DNA from: Rhodococcoides kyotonense
GTDB taxonomy: Bacteria > Actinomycetota > Actinomycetes > Mycobacteriales > Mycobacteriaceae
Direction of reading: 5' to 3'
DNA: 55,297 nt
Assembly (NCBI RefSeq): GCF_900188125.1
Contig: NZ_FZOW01000029.1
Span: 1-55,297, forward strand
Position numbers and translations under genes: made by a program. The notes under the pieces were generated by a model. The model worked only from the letters and a program-made list of their open reading frames with translations, had not been told where the DNA came from and ran no database searches. Shown here in pieces: positions 15,628-24,745 of this stretch (position 1 is the stretch's first letter; every line of letters begins with the position of its first letter).

Positions 15628-17931
15628 ATGGCGACGCTCGACATCGCGGGCCGCAAGGTCTCGGTAACCAACCTCGACAAGGTGCTGTTCCCGAAGACCG
15701 GGACGACGAAAAGCCAGGTCATCGAGTACTACACGAGCATCGCGCCGGCGATGTTGCCGCACATGGCAGGCCGGGCCGTGACGCGTAAGCGCTGGCCGAA
15801 CGGGGTCGACCAGTCATCCTTCTTCGAGAAGAATCTCGCGTCGTCCGCACCGGACTGGCTGGAACGACGCGACATGCAGCACTCCGATCGCTTCGTCACG
15901 TATCCGTTGTTCTCGTCCGCGGCAGATCTCGCGTGGCTGGGCCAGCAGGCGGCCATCGAAGCGCACGTGCCGCAGTGGCGGTTCGACGGCGATACACCGG
16001 GTCCGGCGACGCGGATGGTGTTCGATCTCGACCCGGGCGACGACGTCGACCTCGCTCGGTGCGCAGAGATCGCCTGCGAAATTCGCGAGCTCATGGCCGA
16101 CATCGGGTTCACCGCGTTCCCGGTCACCAGCGGCAGCAAGGGCATTCACCTGTATGTTCCGCTCGAGAAGCCGCTGACGACATCGGGTGCATCGACGGTC
16201 GCGAAGCAGGTTGCATCGATCCTCGAGGAGAGGTCGCCGCAGCGTGTCACGGCCACGATGGCCAAGGCGAAACGCACGGGACGGGTGTTCGTCGACTGGT
16301 CGCAGAACAACGGTAAGAAGACGACCGTGGCGCCGTACTCGATGCGCGGCCGGGAAGAACCGACCGTCGCGGCCCCCAGGTCGTGGGACGAGTTGGAGTC
16401 GACGGGGCTGAAGCAGCTGCGGTTCGAGGAGGTCGTCGAACGCTTCCACGACTCGGGCGACCTTCTCGCCGACCTCGACCCGCCCCTCGACGAGCCCGCG
16501 AAGCCGGACAAGCTCACGAAATACCGCAGCATGCGCAGTTCCGCCAAGACGCCCGAGCCGATTCCTCAGGGGGCCGAACCCCGAGGCAGTGTTTCGAAGG
16601 ACGGGGACGCCATGTTCGTCATCCAGGAACACCATGCGCGACGCCTGCACTACGACTTCCGTCTCGAACACGACGGCGTTCTCGTGTCGTGGGCCGTGCC
16701 GAAGAACATTCCCGACGACCCGAAGCAGAACCGCCTCGCGGTGCACACCGAGGATCACCCGCTCGAGTACGCGACGTTCTCCGGCAGTATCCCGAGGGGC
16801 GAGTACGGGGGTGGCGAGGTGTCGATCTGGGACACCGGCACCTACGAGCTCGAGAAATGGCGCGACGACGAAGTCATCGTGACGTTGTCGGGAGCAAAGG
16901 CGAAAGGCCGCTTCGCGCTCATCAGAACCAAGGGCGATCAGTGGTTGATGCATCTGATGAAGGAACAATCACCCGAAACCGGTGAATTACCGAAGAACAG
17001 TGATCTTCCGAAAAATATCGAGCCGATGCTTGCGACGGCCGGAGATGTCCTCGATCTTCCCGACGGGGAATGGTCCTTCGAAGGAAAGTGGGACGGCTTT
17101 CGCGTCGTCGCACAGTTCTCGCACGGCGACATGAAATTGTCCTCGCGCACCGGCAAGGATCTGACCGAGCGTTTCAGCGGAATCCGGGCTCTCGCACAGG
17201 ACCTGAAGGATCACGACGCGATCGTCGACGGCGAGGCGGTCGTGTTCGACGCGAACGGTGTGTCGAGTTTCGAACTGCTGCAGAACAGCACGGGCAAGCA
17301 CGTCGATTTCATCGCGTTCGATCTACTCCACCTCGACGGGACGTCGCTGCTGCGGAAGAAGTACTCGGACAGGCGAAAGCTGCTCGAGCTGTTGACGACC
17401 GGCCTCGATTCGGTGATCGTGCCGGATCTACTTCCGGCGACAGCGTCGGACGCCGTCGCCGAGAGTATCGAGCGGGGACTGGAAGGCGTCGTCGCCAAGC
17501 GTTCCGATTCGATCTACCAACCGGGGAAACGTGCGAGAACCTGGATCAAATCGAAGAATTGGCGAACTCAGGAAGTCGTGATCGGTGGGTGGCGACGCGG
17601 TCGCGGGCGTCGCAGTGGCGGGCTCGGCTCACTTCTCGTCGGGGTGCCCGACGACGGTGGCCTTCGATACCTCGGACGCGTCGGGACCGGTTTCAGTGAC
17701 CAAGCTCTCGATCGACTGAGCGATGAGTTGTCACCATTGGAGACCGACGTCTCACCGTTCACAGAGAGGCTTCCGACGGCCGATCGCAAGGACGCCGTAT
17801 GGGTGACTCCGACGCTCGTCGGCGAGGTCAGGTTCTACGAATGGACCGAATCGATGCACCTTCGTCACCCGAGTTGGCGCGGAATTCGTGAGGACAAGAA
17901 CCCCGAAGACGTCGTGATCGAGAACAATTAG
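15628..17931 (+). CDS. ligD: Multifunctional NHEJ DNA ligase LigD
   Basis: A 767-residue protein with the mycobacterial order polymerase-phosphoesterase-ligase. The primase-like polymerase domain (about 1-290) has metal-binding Asp133-x-Asp135 (FDLDP). The 3'-phosphoesterase domain (about 325-455) has HHARRLHYDFR with His335, His336, His341, Asp343 and Arg345. The ATP-dependent ligase domain (about 470-767) has the adenylated Lys487 in EGKWDGFR. LigD repairs double-strand breaks with Ku, which is not encoded in this window. The ATG at 15628 follows a TAGCCT box by 6 nt without a Shine-Dalgarno sequence, suggesting a leaderless message. Confidence 0.95.
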   Translation: MATLDIAGRKVSVTNLDKVLFPKTGTTKSQVIEYYTSIAPAMLPHMAGRAVTRKRWPNGVDQSSFFEKNLASSAPDWLERRDMQHSDRFVTYPLFSSAADLAWLGQQAAIEAHVPQWRFDGDTPGPATRMVFDLDPGDDVDLARCAEIACEIRELMADIGFTAFPVTSGSKGIHLYVPLEKPLTTSGASTVAKQVASILEERSPQRVTATMAKAKRTGRVFVDWSQNNGKKTTVAPYSMRGREEPTVAAPRSWDELESTGLKQLRFEEVVERFHDSGDLLADLDPPLDEPAKPDKLTKYRSMRSSAKTPEPIPQGAEPRGSVSKDGDAMFVIQEHHARRLHYDFRLEHDGVLVSWAVPKNIPDDPKQNRLAVHTEDHPLEYATFSGSIPRGEYGGGEVSIWDTGTYELEKWRDDEVIVTLSGAKAKGRFALIRTKGDQWLMHLMKEQSPETGELPKNSDLPKNIEPMLATAGDVLDLPDGEWSFEGKWDGFRVVAQFSHGDMKLSSRTGKDLTERFSGIRALAQDLKDHDAIVDGEAVVFDANGVSSFELLQNSTGKHVDFIAFDLLHLDGTSLLRKKYSDRRKLLELLTTGLDSVIVPDLLPATASDAVAESIERGLEGVVAKRSDSIYQPGKRARTWIKSKNWRTQEVVIGGWRRGRGRRSGGLGSLLVGVPDDGGLRYLGRVGTGFSDQALDRLSDELSPLETDVSPFTERLPTADRKDAVWVTPTLVGEVRFYEWTESMHLRHPSWRGIREDKNPEDVVIENN

Positions 17932-18118
17932 CGGGCACCTGTTCTGGCACATGCTCGGTTGCCATAAAATCTCGGGCTGCGTACTCTTCGAACATCGTTT
18001 CCGGGGGGAGCGTAACGGGCGGGGCCACTTTTCCTATATCGCACCCGGTGCGGTGTCGTGTTGTAGGAGTGCGTCTGCGGCACGGGAATCGAAGTTCTGT
18101 CGGGAGGGATTTGACGTC

Positions 18119-19333
18119 ATGCGCGCTATCAAATTGATCGGGGCAGCGGGTTTCACCGCCGTCGCGGTCATGTGTTCGACTCTGGTGGCAGCAGCGCCGG
18201 CTACCGCGCTTCCGCTGGAGCCCACGCCGATTGCGGATGCGTTCTACGGTCCGGTACCTGGTCTGGATGCGCTGAATCCCGGTGACATCATCTCCAGTCG
18301 CCCGATGCCACCACCGGCAGGATTCTTCGACGCCGACGTGTGGCAGCTGCGTTTCCGGTCCACCAACTCCGCGGGCAATCCGATCGCCGCCGTGACCACC
18401 GTCTTCGCTCCGCGAAACAAGGCCCCCAACGGCCCACTGCTGTCGTACCAACACATCATCAACGCGCTTGGCCTGGAATGTGCTCCGTCACAAGCACTCT
18501 GGACCAACGACCCGAATCTGATCATCCGCGAGGCGCCTGCTCTCAACGTGGCGCTGCAGCGCGGCTGGACCGTCACGATGACCGATCACCTCGGCCCCAA
18601 CAGCGCATACGGTGCCGCCAAGATGGGCGGGCAGATCGTGCTCGACGGCATCCGCGCGACGCAACGTTTCGATCCGCTTCAGGTCCAGCAGAGCCGCGTC
18701 GCACTCGCCGGCTACTCCGGCGGCGGCATGGCGACGGCATGGGCCGCTGCACTGCAGAACGACTACGCACCCGAGCTGAACATCGTCGGCAGCGCCGCGG
18801 GTGGTGCGCCGATGAACCTCGAACGCATGGCACGCGATCTGGGCTTCGCCCCGCATCCGGTGTTCGGTCTCGCGTTCGCGGCCGCTCTCGGACTCGAGCG
18901 TGAATATCCGACGCGCATCCCCATCAGCGAACAGCTGAACCCGCTCGGCCAGCAGATGGCGACGGAACTGCAGAACGCGTGCACCAACGACATCATCCGT
19001 GTCGGCGCGGGCAAGAGCGCCACGCTGGTCGCCAATTCGCTCAGCCTGATCGACAGCCCTGAGATGGTGGCCGCGGTCAACGAGAACAGCGTCGAGCTCT
19101 ACCCGGGCGTTCCGAAGGCCCCGTACTTCGAATGGCACAGCCCGACGGATGCTCTGATCCCCGTCTCGGCCATCACCAACACGATCGGCCGTTACTGCGC
19201 GGCCGGCGTCCCGGTGACCGAGGTCCAGGTCCCCAGCAACGATCACCTGACTGCCGCGGTGCTCGGACTCCCGCAGGCGCTCGAGTGGATCGATGCCCGG
19301 TTCAACGGGGTACCTGCGCCGAGTAACTGCTGA
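18119..19333 (+). CDS. Secreted lipase (LIP family)
   Basis: A 404-residue exported lipase or esterase of the secretory LIP family common in Rhodococcus, Nocardia and mycobacteria. It has a signal peptide (MRAIKLIG, a hydrophobic core, likely cut after ATA near residue 29). The alpha/beta-hydrolase nucleophile is in GYSGGG (Ser about 201), the acid in HSPTDALIP (Asp about 343) and the histidine in SNDHLTAA (about 376). The ATG at 18119 has GGGAGGG at optimal spacing; the frame is open upstream but lacks a signal. A 20-bp stem terminator follows. Substrates are likely triacylglycerols or other acyl esters outside the cell. Confidence 0.88.
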   Translation: MRAIKLIGAAGFTAVAVMCSTLVAAAPATALPLEPTPIADAFYGPVPGLDALNPGDIISSRPMPPPAGFFDADVWQLRFRSTNSAGNPIAAVTTVFAPRNKAPNGPLLSYQHIINALGLECAPSQALWTNDPNLIIREAPALNVALQRGWTVTMTDHLGPNSAYGAAKMGGQIVLDGIRATQRFDPLQVQQSRVALAGYSGGGMATAWAAALQNDYAPELNIVGSAAGGAPMNLERMARDLGFAPHPVFGLAFAAALGLEREYPTRIPISEQLNPLGQQMATELQNACTNDIIRVGAGKSATLVANSLSLIDSPEMVAAVNENSVELYPGVPKAPYFEWHSPTDALIPVSAITNTIGRYCAAGVPVTEVQVPSNDHLTAAVLGLPQALEWIDARFNGVPAPSNC

Positions 19334-19352
19334 CGGCTCTCACGGTTCTGAG

Positions 19353-19397
19353 CGAATGACGCCTTCGGTCACGTGAAGTGACCGAAGGCGTCATTCG
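19353..19397 (+). terminator. Long perfect hairpin after the lipase gene
   Basis: Twenty-base perfect arms (19353-19372 and 19378-19397, left arm beginning CGAATGACGCC) surround a GTGAA loop, 20 bp after the lipase stop. There is no U-run. The strength of the stem and its place between two + strand genes suggest transcript termination or 3'-end protection. Confidence 0.8.
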
Positions 19398-19444
19398 GTC
19401 CGGGCAAAGCCTCGAGACCCCTTGACGGTTTGATTACTCAGGAC

Positions 19445-19463
19445 TCCGGTTAGGCTTACCTCG
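19445..19463 (+). promoter_or_regulatory. IdeR/DtxR iron box upstream of siderophore-binding lipoprotein
   Basis: The 19-mer TCCGGTTAGGCTTACCTCG matches the IdeR consensus TTAGGTTAGGCTAACCTAA at 14 of 19 positions, including the core GGTTAGGCTNACCT. It lies 30 bp before the GTG start, downstream of a TTGACG box (19422-19427). IdeR with iron should repress the gene. Confidence 0.82.
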
Positions 19464-19492
19464 CCTTCAGTCCATACGCGAGGAGTCTCACT

Positions 19493-20485
19493 GTGCGTAC
19501 CAGTTATCTTCGATTCGCCGCAGGCGCAGCTGCGGTTGCTCTTGTCGCAGGATGTTCGTCCGACGACAGCTCGTCGACGACCACATCCGACGAGTCGGGC
19601 GCCTTCCCCGTCACCATCTCCCACCACTTCGGCGAGACGACCATCGACAGCGAACCATCGAGCGTCGTCACCATCGGATTCAACGAGCAGGACTTCGTTC
19701 TCGCGCTCGGTGTCAAGCCTGTCGCAACGCGCGGCAACCTGAGCTACGACTACCGCGCACGCCCGTGGGCTCAGGAAGCCCTCGGCGGCACCGAGATCCC
19801 CGAGGTCGGCACCGACGAGCTCAACCTCGAGCAGATCGCCGCAGCCGACCCGGACCTGATCCTCGGGCCGTACTCGTTCATCGAGCAGGGCCAGTACGAC
19901 CAGCTGTCCGAGATGGCCCCCACGATCTCCGACATCGGCGGATACGACAACGTTCCTGCTGCCACGTGGCAGCAGGAGTTCGAGGTCGTCGGCAAGGCTC
20001 TCGGCAAGGAGCAGGAAGCCGCCGATCAGACCGCGGAACTCGAGCAGAAGTTCCAGACGACCCAGGACGAGAACCCGCAGTTCGTCGGCAAGACTCTGAC
20101 GCTGGGTTTCCTCATGGACGACGGCAGCTTCCTCGTGCTCGGTGAAGACGACATCCGTGCGCTCTTCTTCCGCGACCTCGGCTTCGAGATCCCCGCGGTC
20201 ACCGAGACGATCAGCCCCGAGAACCTGAACCAGCTGAACACAGACGTGCTCGTGATGGCAGGCGCGAGCAAGGAGCAGCTGACCACCAATCCGCTGTTCG
20301 CTCAGCTCCCCGTCGTAGCCGAGGACCGGACCGCCTACATCGGTTCCTTCAGCGAGGACCTGCCGTCGGCGCTCGGATACTCGAGCCCGCTGTCACTGAA
20401 CTACGCGATCGACGGATTCGCGCCGATGTTGGCCGCTGCCGCCGACAACGACCCCGCAACGGTCGTTCCTGCACCGGCAGGCTGA
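19493..20485 (+). CDS. Iron-siderophore ABC transporter substrate-binding lipoprotein
   Basis: A 330-residue FecB/FepB-type binding protein. The lipobox VAGC places the acylated Cys at residue 21. A Ser/Thr/Asp-rich tether follows, then the two-lobe binding domain with VVTIGFNEQDFVLALGVKPVA at the start and EDLPSALGYSSPLSLNYA near the end. It captures ferric siderophores at the outer face of the membrane. The start GTG at 19493 has GAGGAG upstream. An IdeR box lies just before it. No permease or ATPase genes adjoin, so partners are elsewhere. Its last 85 bp overlap the end of the convergent ABC exporter gene. Confidence 0.9.
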   Translation: MRTSYLRFAAGAAAVALVAGCSSDDSSSTTTSDESGAFPVTISHHFGETTIDSEPSSVVTIGFNEQDFVLALGVKPVATRGNLSYDYRARPWAQEALGGTEIPEVGTDELNLEQIAAADPDLILGPYSFIEQGQYDQLSEMAPTISDIGGYDNVPAATWQQEFEVVGKALGKEQEAADQTAELEQKFQTTQDENPQFVGKTLTLGFLMDDGSFLVLGEDDIRALFFRDLGFEIPAVTETISPENLNQLNTDVLVMAGASKEQLTTNPLFAQLPVVAEDRTAYIGSFSEDLPSALGYSSPLSLNYAIDGFAPMLAAAADNDPATVVPAPAG

Positions 20486-22347
20486 TTCTCGGTTCTGAAC
20501 TGTGTCCGATGGAGCTCCTCGTAGCGGCCGCCCGCCGCGAGGAGCTCCTCGTGCGTTCCGCGCTCGACGATCGAACCCCCTTCGACGACGAGGATCGTGT
20601 CGGCCGCCCGGATCGTCGACAACCGGTGAGCGATCACGACGGACGTCTTTCCCGCCAGCGCCTCACCGAGAGCCGCCTGCACTGCAGCTTCCGACGTCGA
20701 ATCCAGTGACGCCGTTGCCTCGTCGAGAATGACGACGCGCGGCCGCGAGATCAACAGTCTGGCGATCGTCAGCCGTTGCCTCTCACCACCGGACAAGCGA
20801 TAACCACGCTCGCCGACGACGGTCTCCAGCCCGTCGGGAAGCGATGTCACGAGATCTGCGAGACGGGCCCGGCGGAGCGCGTCCCACACTTCGTCCTCGG
20901 TCGCGTCGGGGCGCGACAGCACGATGTTCGAGCGCACGGTGTCGTGGAACAGGTGCCCGTCCTGCGTCACCATGCCCACGGCGTCACGAATGGACTCCGC
21001 CGTCAGGTCACGGACATCTCGTTCCCCGAGTCGCACCGAGCCGTCGTCGACGTCGTAGAGCCGGGCGACCAGTTGCGCGATGGTCGATTTACCCGCACCG
21101 GAAGTCCCGACGAGCGCAACCATCTGCCCCGGCTCGGCGCGGAACGAGACTCCGTGCAGGACTTCTTCGCCGCCGCGCGTATCGAGCGCTGCGACTTCCT
21201 CCAGCGACGCGAGCGACACCTTGTCAGCCGACGGGTATCCGAACCGCACGTTGTCCAGCTCCACCGATACCGGGCCGTCGGGCAGTACAACGGCGTCGGG
21301 CTTGTCCTGAATCAGCGGCACCAGATCGAGGACCTCGAAGACACGCTCGAAACTCACCAGTGCGCTCATGACTTCGACACGTGCACTTGCCAATTCGGTC
21401 AGCGGTGAATACAGACGCGTGAGCAGGAGAGACAACGACACGACCGAGCCCGGGTCCAGTTCTCCCCTGATCGCGTAGAAGCCGCCCAGGCCGTACACGA
21501 CAGCCAGAGCCAACGCCGAGACGAGCGTCAACGCGGTGACGAACACCGTCTGCACCATTGCGCTGCGGACGCCGATATCGCGGACGCGCGAGGCCCGGAC
21601 GGCGAACTCACGCGATTCGTGGTCGGGCTGGCCGAACAGTTTGACCAGTGTTGCACCAGGAGCCGAAAACCGTTCTGTCATCTGCGTACTCATCGCCGAG
21701 TCGTGTGCCGCGGCTTCACGTTGAAGACGCGCCAGTCGACGTCCCATGCGGCTCGCCGGCACCACGAAGACCGGTAACAGGAGCATCGCGAGAAGCGTGA
21801 TCTGCCAAGAGATTCCGATCATGACGACGAGCGTCAGCGCCAACGTGACGAGATTGCTGACGACGCCCGACAGGGTGTCGCTGAATGCGCGCTGCGCGCC
21901 GATGACGTCGTTGTTCAGCCGGCTGACGAGTGCGCCTGTCCGGGTGCGCGTGAAGAACGCGATCGGCATGCGCTGCACGTGGTCGAACACCGCCGTGCGC
22001 AGATCCAGGATCAGCGCCTCGCCGATGTTCGACGACAGCCACCTGTTGAGCAGCCCGAAAGCCGCGTCGACGACGGCAATGAGCGCGATCAACAGAGCGA
22101 GCCGCAGCACGATGTCGAACGAATCGCCGTCGACGATCGCGTTGACCACCCGCCCGGCCAGCACAGGCGTCGCTACCGCGAGTACCGCGAGAACGATGCT
22201 GAGCAGCACGAACCCGGCCAACTTGCGTCGGTGAGGGCGCGCGAAGGCCAGGATCCTGCGGGCTGTGTCTGCGTTGAAACGAGCTGTACCGGACGACGCG
22301 TGCATCGTCCGGTACAGCTGGTTCCAGGCAGTGACTTCCATACTCAT
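20401..22347 (-). CDS. ABC exporter, fused permease-ATPase (MsbA/LmrA-like)
   Basis: A 648-residue half-transporter. Six transmembrane helices occupy about residues 40-330. The ATPase domain (about 365-600) has Walker A GTSGAGKST, the signature LSGGERQR and Walker B VVILDEATAS with the H-loop IAHRLST. It should work as a homodimer exporting lipids or hydrophobic compounds; the substrate cannot be told. The ATG at 22347 lies 42 bp downstream of lon on the same strand, so some read-through from lon is possible. Its last 27 residues (about AGTTVAGSLSA onward) are encoded opposite the end of the siderophore-binding protein gene. Confidence 0.88.
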   Translation of the reverse strand: MSMEVTAWNQLYRTMHASSGTARFNADTARRILAFARPHRRKLAGFVLLSIVLAVLAVATPVLAGRVVNAIVDGDSFDIVLRLALLIALIAVVDAAFGLLNRWLSSNIGEALILDLRTAVFDHVQRMPIAFFTRTRTGALVSRLNNDVIGAQRAFSDTLSGVVSNLVTLALTLVVMIGISWQITLLAMLLLPVFVVPASRMGRRLARLQREAAAHDSAMSTQMTERFSAPGATLVKLFGQPDHESREFAVRASRVRDIGVRSAMVQTVFVTALTLVSALALAVVYGLGGFYAIRGELDPGSVVSLSLLLTRLYSPLTELASARVEVMSALVSFERVFEVLDLVPLIQDKPDAVVLPDGPVSVELDNVRFGYPSADKVSLASLEEVAALDTRGGEEVLHGVSFRAEPGQMVALVGTSGAGKSTIAQLVARLYDVDDGSVRLGERDVRDLTAESIRDAVGMVTQDGHLFHDTVRSNIVLSRPDATEDEVWDALRRARLADLVTSLPDGLETVVGERGYRLSGGERQRLTIARLLISRPRVVILDEATASLDSTSEAAVQAALGEALAGKTSVVIAHRLSTIRAADTILVVEGGSIVERGTHEELLAAGGRYEELHRTQFRTENQPAGAGTTVAGSLSAAAANIGANPSIA

Positions 22348-22389
22348 GACTGAAACCGTAGAACCTCGAGGTAGGTCGAGGTCAAGCCC

Positions 22390-24705
22390 TTATGCCGCCT
22401 TCACGCCTTCCCTGTCCTCCAATGCGAGCTTCAGGATGTCGGCGACGTCCGTCATGGGACGCACATCGAGCGCGGCGAGCACCTCGGCCGGTACGTCGTC
22501 GAGATCGGGTTCGTTGCGAGCCGGGATGAAGACCGTCTTCAGCCCTGCACGCTGGGCGGCGAGGAGCTTCTGCTTCACGCCTCCGATCGGGAGAACACGT
22601 CCGTTCAGCGTGACCTCGCCGGTCATTCCGACGTCGGATCGCACCGGCCTCCCCGTTGCCATGGACACCAATGCTGTGACCATCGTGACGCCGGCCGACG
22701 GGCCGTCCTTCGGTACGGCGCCTGCTGGAACGTGGACGTGGATACTGCGATCGAGCGATTCCGGGCTCACCCCGAATTCGCTTGCGTGCGAGCGCACATA
22801 CGACAGCGCGATCTGCGCCGACTCCTTCATGACGTCGCCGAGTTGGCCCGTCAAAGCGAGGCCGGGCTTGCCGTCGGTGGACGCCGCTTCGATGAACAGG
22901 ACATCACCACCGAGGCCGGTCACTGCGAGACCCGTTGCGACGCCTGGCACCTCGGTCCGCTCGTGCGCGTCCGGCGTGAATCGCGGTCTGCCCAGGTAGT
23001 CGACGAGTGCCGGTTCGTCGATACGGAGTGGGGAGTCCTCCTGCGCCAGTTTCGTTGCCGCCTTACGCAGCGCCTTCGCCAGAAGTCGTTCCATCTGACG
23101 CACACCGGGTTCGCGTGTGTAGTCCGCGGCGATCTTACGCAGAGCGTCGTCGGTGACATCAACCTCGTCGGAAGTCACTGCAGCCCTGTCTAGTTGACGC
23201 GGAAGCAGATAGTTCCGCGCGATCGCCACCTTGTCGTCCTCGGTGTAGCCGTCGATGGTGACGAGCTCCATCCTGTCGAGCAGCGCTGCCGGGATCTGTT
23301 CGATCACGTTGGCGGTCGCGAGGAACACGACGTCGGACAGGTCGAGGTCCAGGTCCAAATAGTGATCGCGGAACGTGTGGTTCTGCGCGGGGTCCAGGAC
23401 CTCGAGCAGAGCAGCGCTCGGATCGCCGCGGTAGTCGGACCCGACCTTGTCGATCTCGTCCAGCAGCACAACGGGATTCATCGATCCGGCCTCACCGATG
23501 GCACGCACTATTCGACCCGGCAATGCACCGACGTAGGTTCTACGGTGCCCGCGGATCTCGGCCTCGTCGCGGACACCGCCGAGTGCGACGCGCACGAACT
23601 TTCGACCCAGAGCACGGGCCACGGACTCACCGAGCGACGTCTTGCCGACGCCGGGAGGTCCTGCGAGCACCATCACCGCACCCGAGCCACGCCCGCCGAC
23701 GAGCTGCATCCCTCGTTCGGCGCGACGTGCCCGCACCGCGAGGTACTCGACGATCCGATCCTTGACGTCGTCCAGACCGTGGTGATCCGCGTCGAGAACC
23801 GCTCGCGCCGAGACGATGTCCGTCTCGTCGGTCGTCGTGGTGTTCCACGGAAGATCGAGGACGGTGTCGAGCCACGTTCTTATCCAACCGGATTCGGGAC
23901 TTTGATCACTGGCGCGTTCGAGTTTTCCGACCTCGCGCAGCGCGGCCTCGCGCACCTTCTCGGGCAGCTCGGCAGCCTCGACGCGCTCGCGATAGTCGTC
24001 GGCGCCGTCGGGTTCGTCCTCACCGAGTTCCTTGCGGATGGCGGCGAGTTGTTGGCGCAGCAGGAATTCCTTCTGCGTCTTCTCCATACCCTCGCGTACG
24101 TCGCCGGAGATCTTGTCTCCGAGTTCGATTTCCGCCAGGTGGGTCTTGGTCCAATCGATCAGGAGTGTGAGTCGCTCTGCCACGTCCGGGGTTTCGAGCA
24201 ACCCGCGCTTCTGCACGTCGGTCAGGTACGACGCGTATCCGGCGGTGTCGGCAATCGCGCTCGGGTCGGTGAGCTTGTTGACCGAGTCGATGACCTGCCA
24301 CGCGTCTCGGCGTTGCAGCATTGCGACGACGAGTTTCTTGTACTCGGCTGCGAGCGTCTTGACGTCGTCGGTGGGAGTGACGTCGTCGACGGGTTCTGCC
24401 TCCACCCACAGGGCGGCCCCGGGCCCACTGACGCCGTGGCCGATGTGTGCGCGTCGTTCCGCTTTGACGACGGCGGCAGGTTCGCCGGTCGCGAGCCGGC
24501 CCATCTGGACGATGGATGCGACGACCCCGTAGGCCGCATAACGGTCCTCGAGTCGTGGCGCGACGAGAAGTGTGCCGTCGTTCGACGAATTCGCGGCGTC
24601 GACGGCGGCCCGCGCTGCCTCGTCGAGTTCGACAGGTACCACCATGCCCGGGAGCACGACGGGATCGGTCAGGAACAGCACAGGTAGACGAATGGATTCG
24701 GACAT
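22390..24705 (-). CDS. lon: ATP-dependent protease La (Lon)
   Basis: A 771-residue Lon protease. The substrate-recognition N-domain covers about 1-190 and a coiled region about 190-290. The AAA+ domain has Walker A GPPGVGKTS (349-357) and Walker B VVLLDEIDK. The protease domain has the Ser670 (PKDGPSAG) and Lys713 (GGVKQK) dyad. It degrades misfolded and regulatory proteins in the cytoplasm as a hexamer. GGAGG precedes the ATG at 24705. A HAIR element lies 16-40 bp upstream, pointing to HspR control and heat induction, as reported for Streptomyces lon. M. tuberculosis lacks Lon, while fast-growing mycobacteria and rhodococci keep it. Confidence 0.95.
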   Translation of the reverse strand: MSESIRLPVLFLTDPVVLPGMVVPVELDEAARAAVDAANSSNDGTLLVAPRLEDRYAAYGVVASIVQMGRLATGEPAAVVKAERRAHIGHGVSGPGAALWVEAEPVDDVTPTDDVKTLAAEYKKLVVAMLQRRDAWQVIDSVNKLTDPSAIADTAGYASYLTDVQKRGLLETPDVAERLTLLIDWTKTHLAEIELGDKISGDVREGMEKTQKEFLLRQQLAAIRKELGEDEPDGADDYRERVEAAELPEKVREAALREVGKLERASDQSPESGWIRTWLDTVLDLPWNTTTTDETDIVSARAVLDADHHGLDDVKDRIVEYLAVRARRAERGMQLVGGRGSGAVMVLAGPPGVGKTSLGESVARALGRKFVRVALGGVRDEAEIRGHRRTYVGALPGRIVRAIGEAGSMNPVVLLDEIDKVGSDYRGDPSAALLEVLDPAQNHTFRDHYLDLDLDLSDVVFLATANVIEQIPAALLDRMELVTIDGYTEDDKVAIARNYLLPRQLDRAAVTSDEVDVTDDALRKIAADYTREPGVRQMERLLAKALRKAATKLAQEDSPLRIDEPALVDYLGRPRFTPDAHERTEVPGVATGLAVTGLGGDVLFIEAASTDGKPGLALTGQLGDVMKESAQIALSYVRSHASEFGVSPESLDRSIHVHVPAGAVPKDGPSAGVTMVTALVSMATGRPVRSDVGMTGEVTLNGRVLPIGGVKQKLLAAQRAGLKTVFIPARNEPDLDDVPAEVLAALDVRPMTDVADILKLALEDREGVKAA

Positions 24706-24720
24706 CGTGCACCTCCATGA

Positions 24721-24745
24721 GAGTTGAGCTGTATCGACTCAACTC
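24721..24745. promoter_or_regulatory. HAIR element (HspR operator) in front of lon
   Basis: GAGTTGAG (24721-24728) and CTCAACTC (24738-24745) are perfect inverted arms with a 9-base spacer. The core TTGAG-N9-CTCAA equals that of the HspR site CTTGAGT-N7-ACTCAAG. It lies 16-40 bp before the lon start codon and overlaps the stop codon of the upstream methyltransferase gene. Confidence 0.85.
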
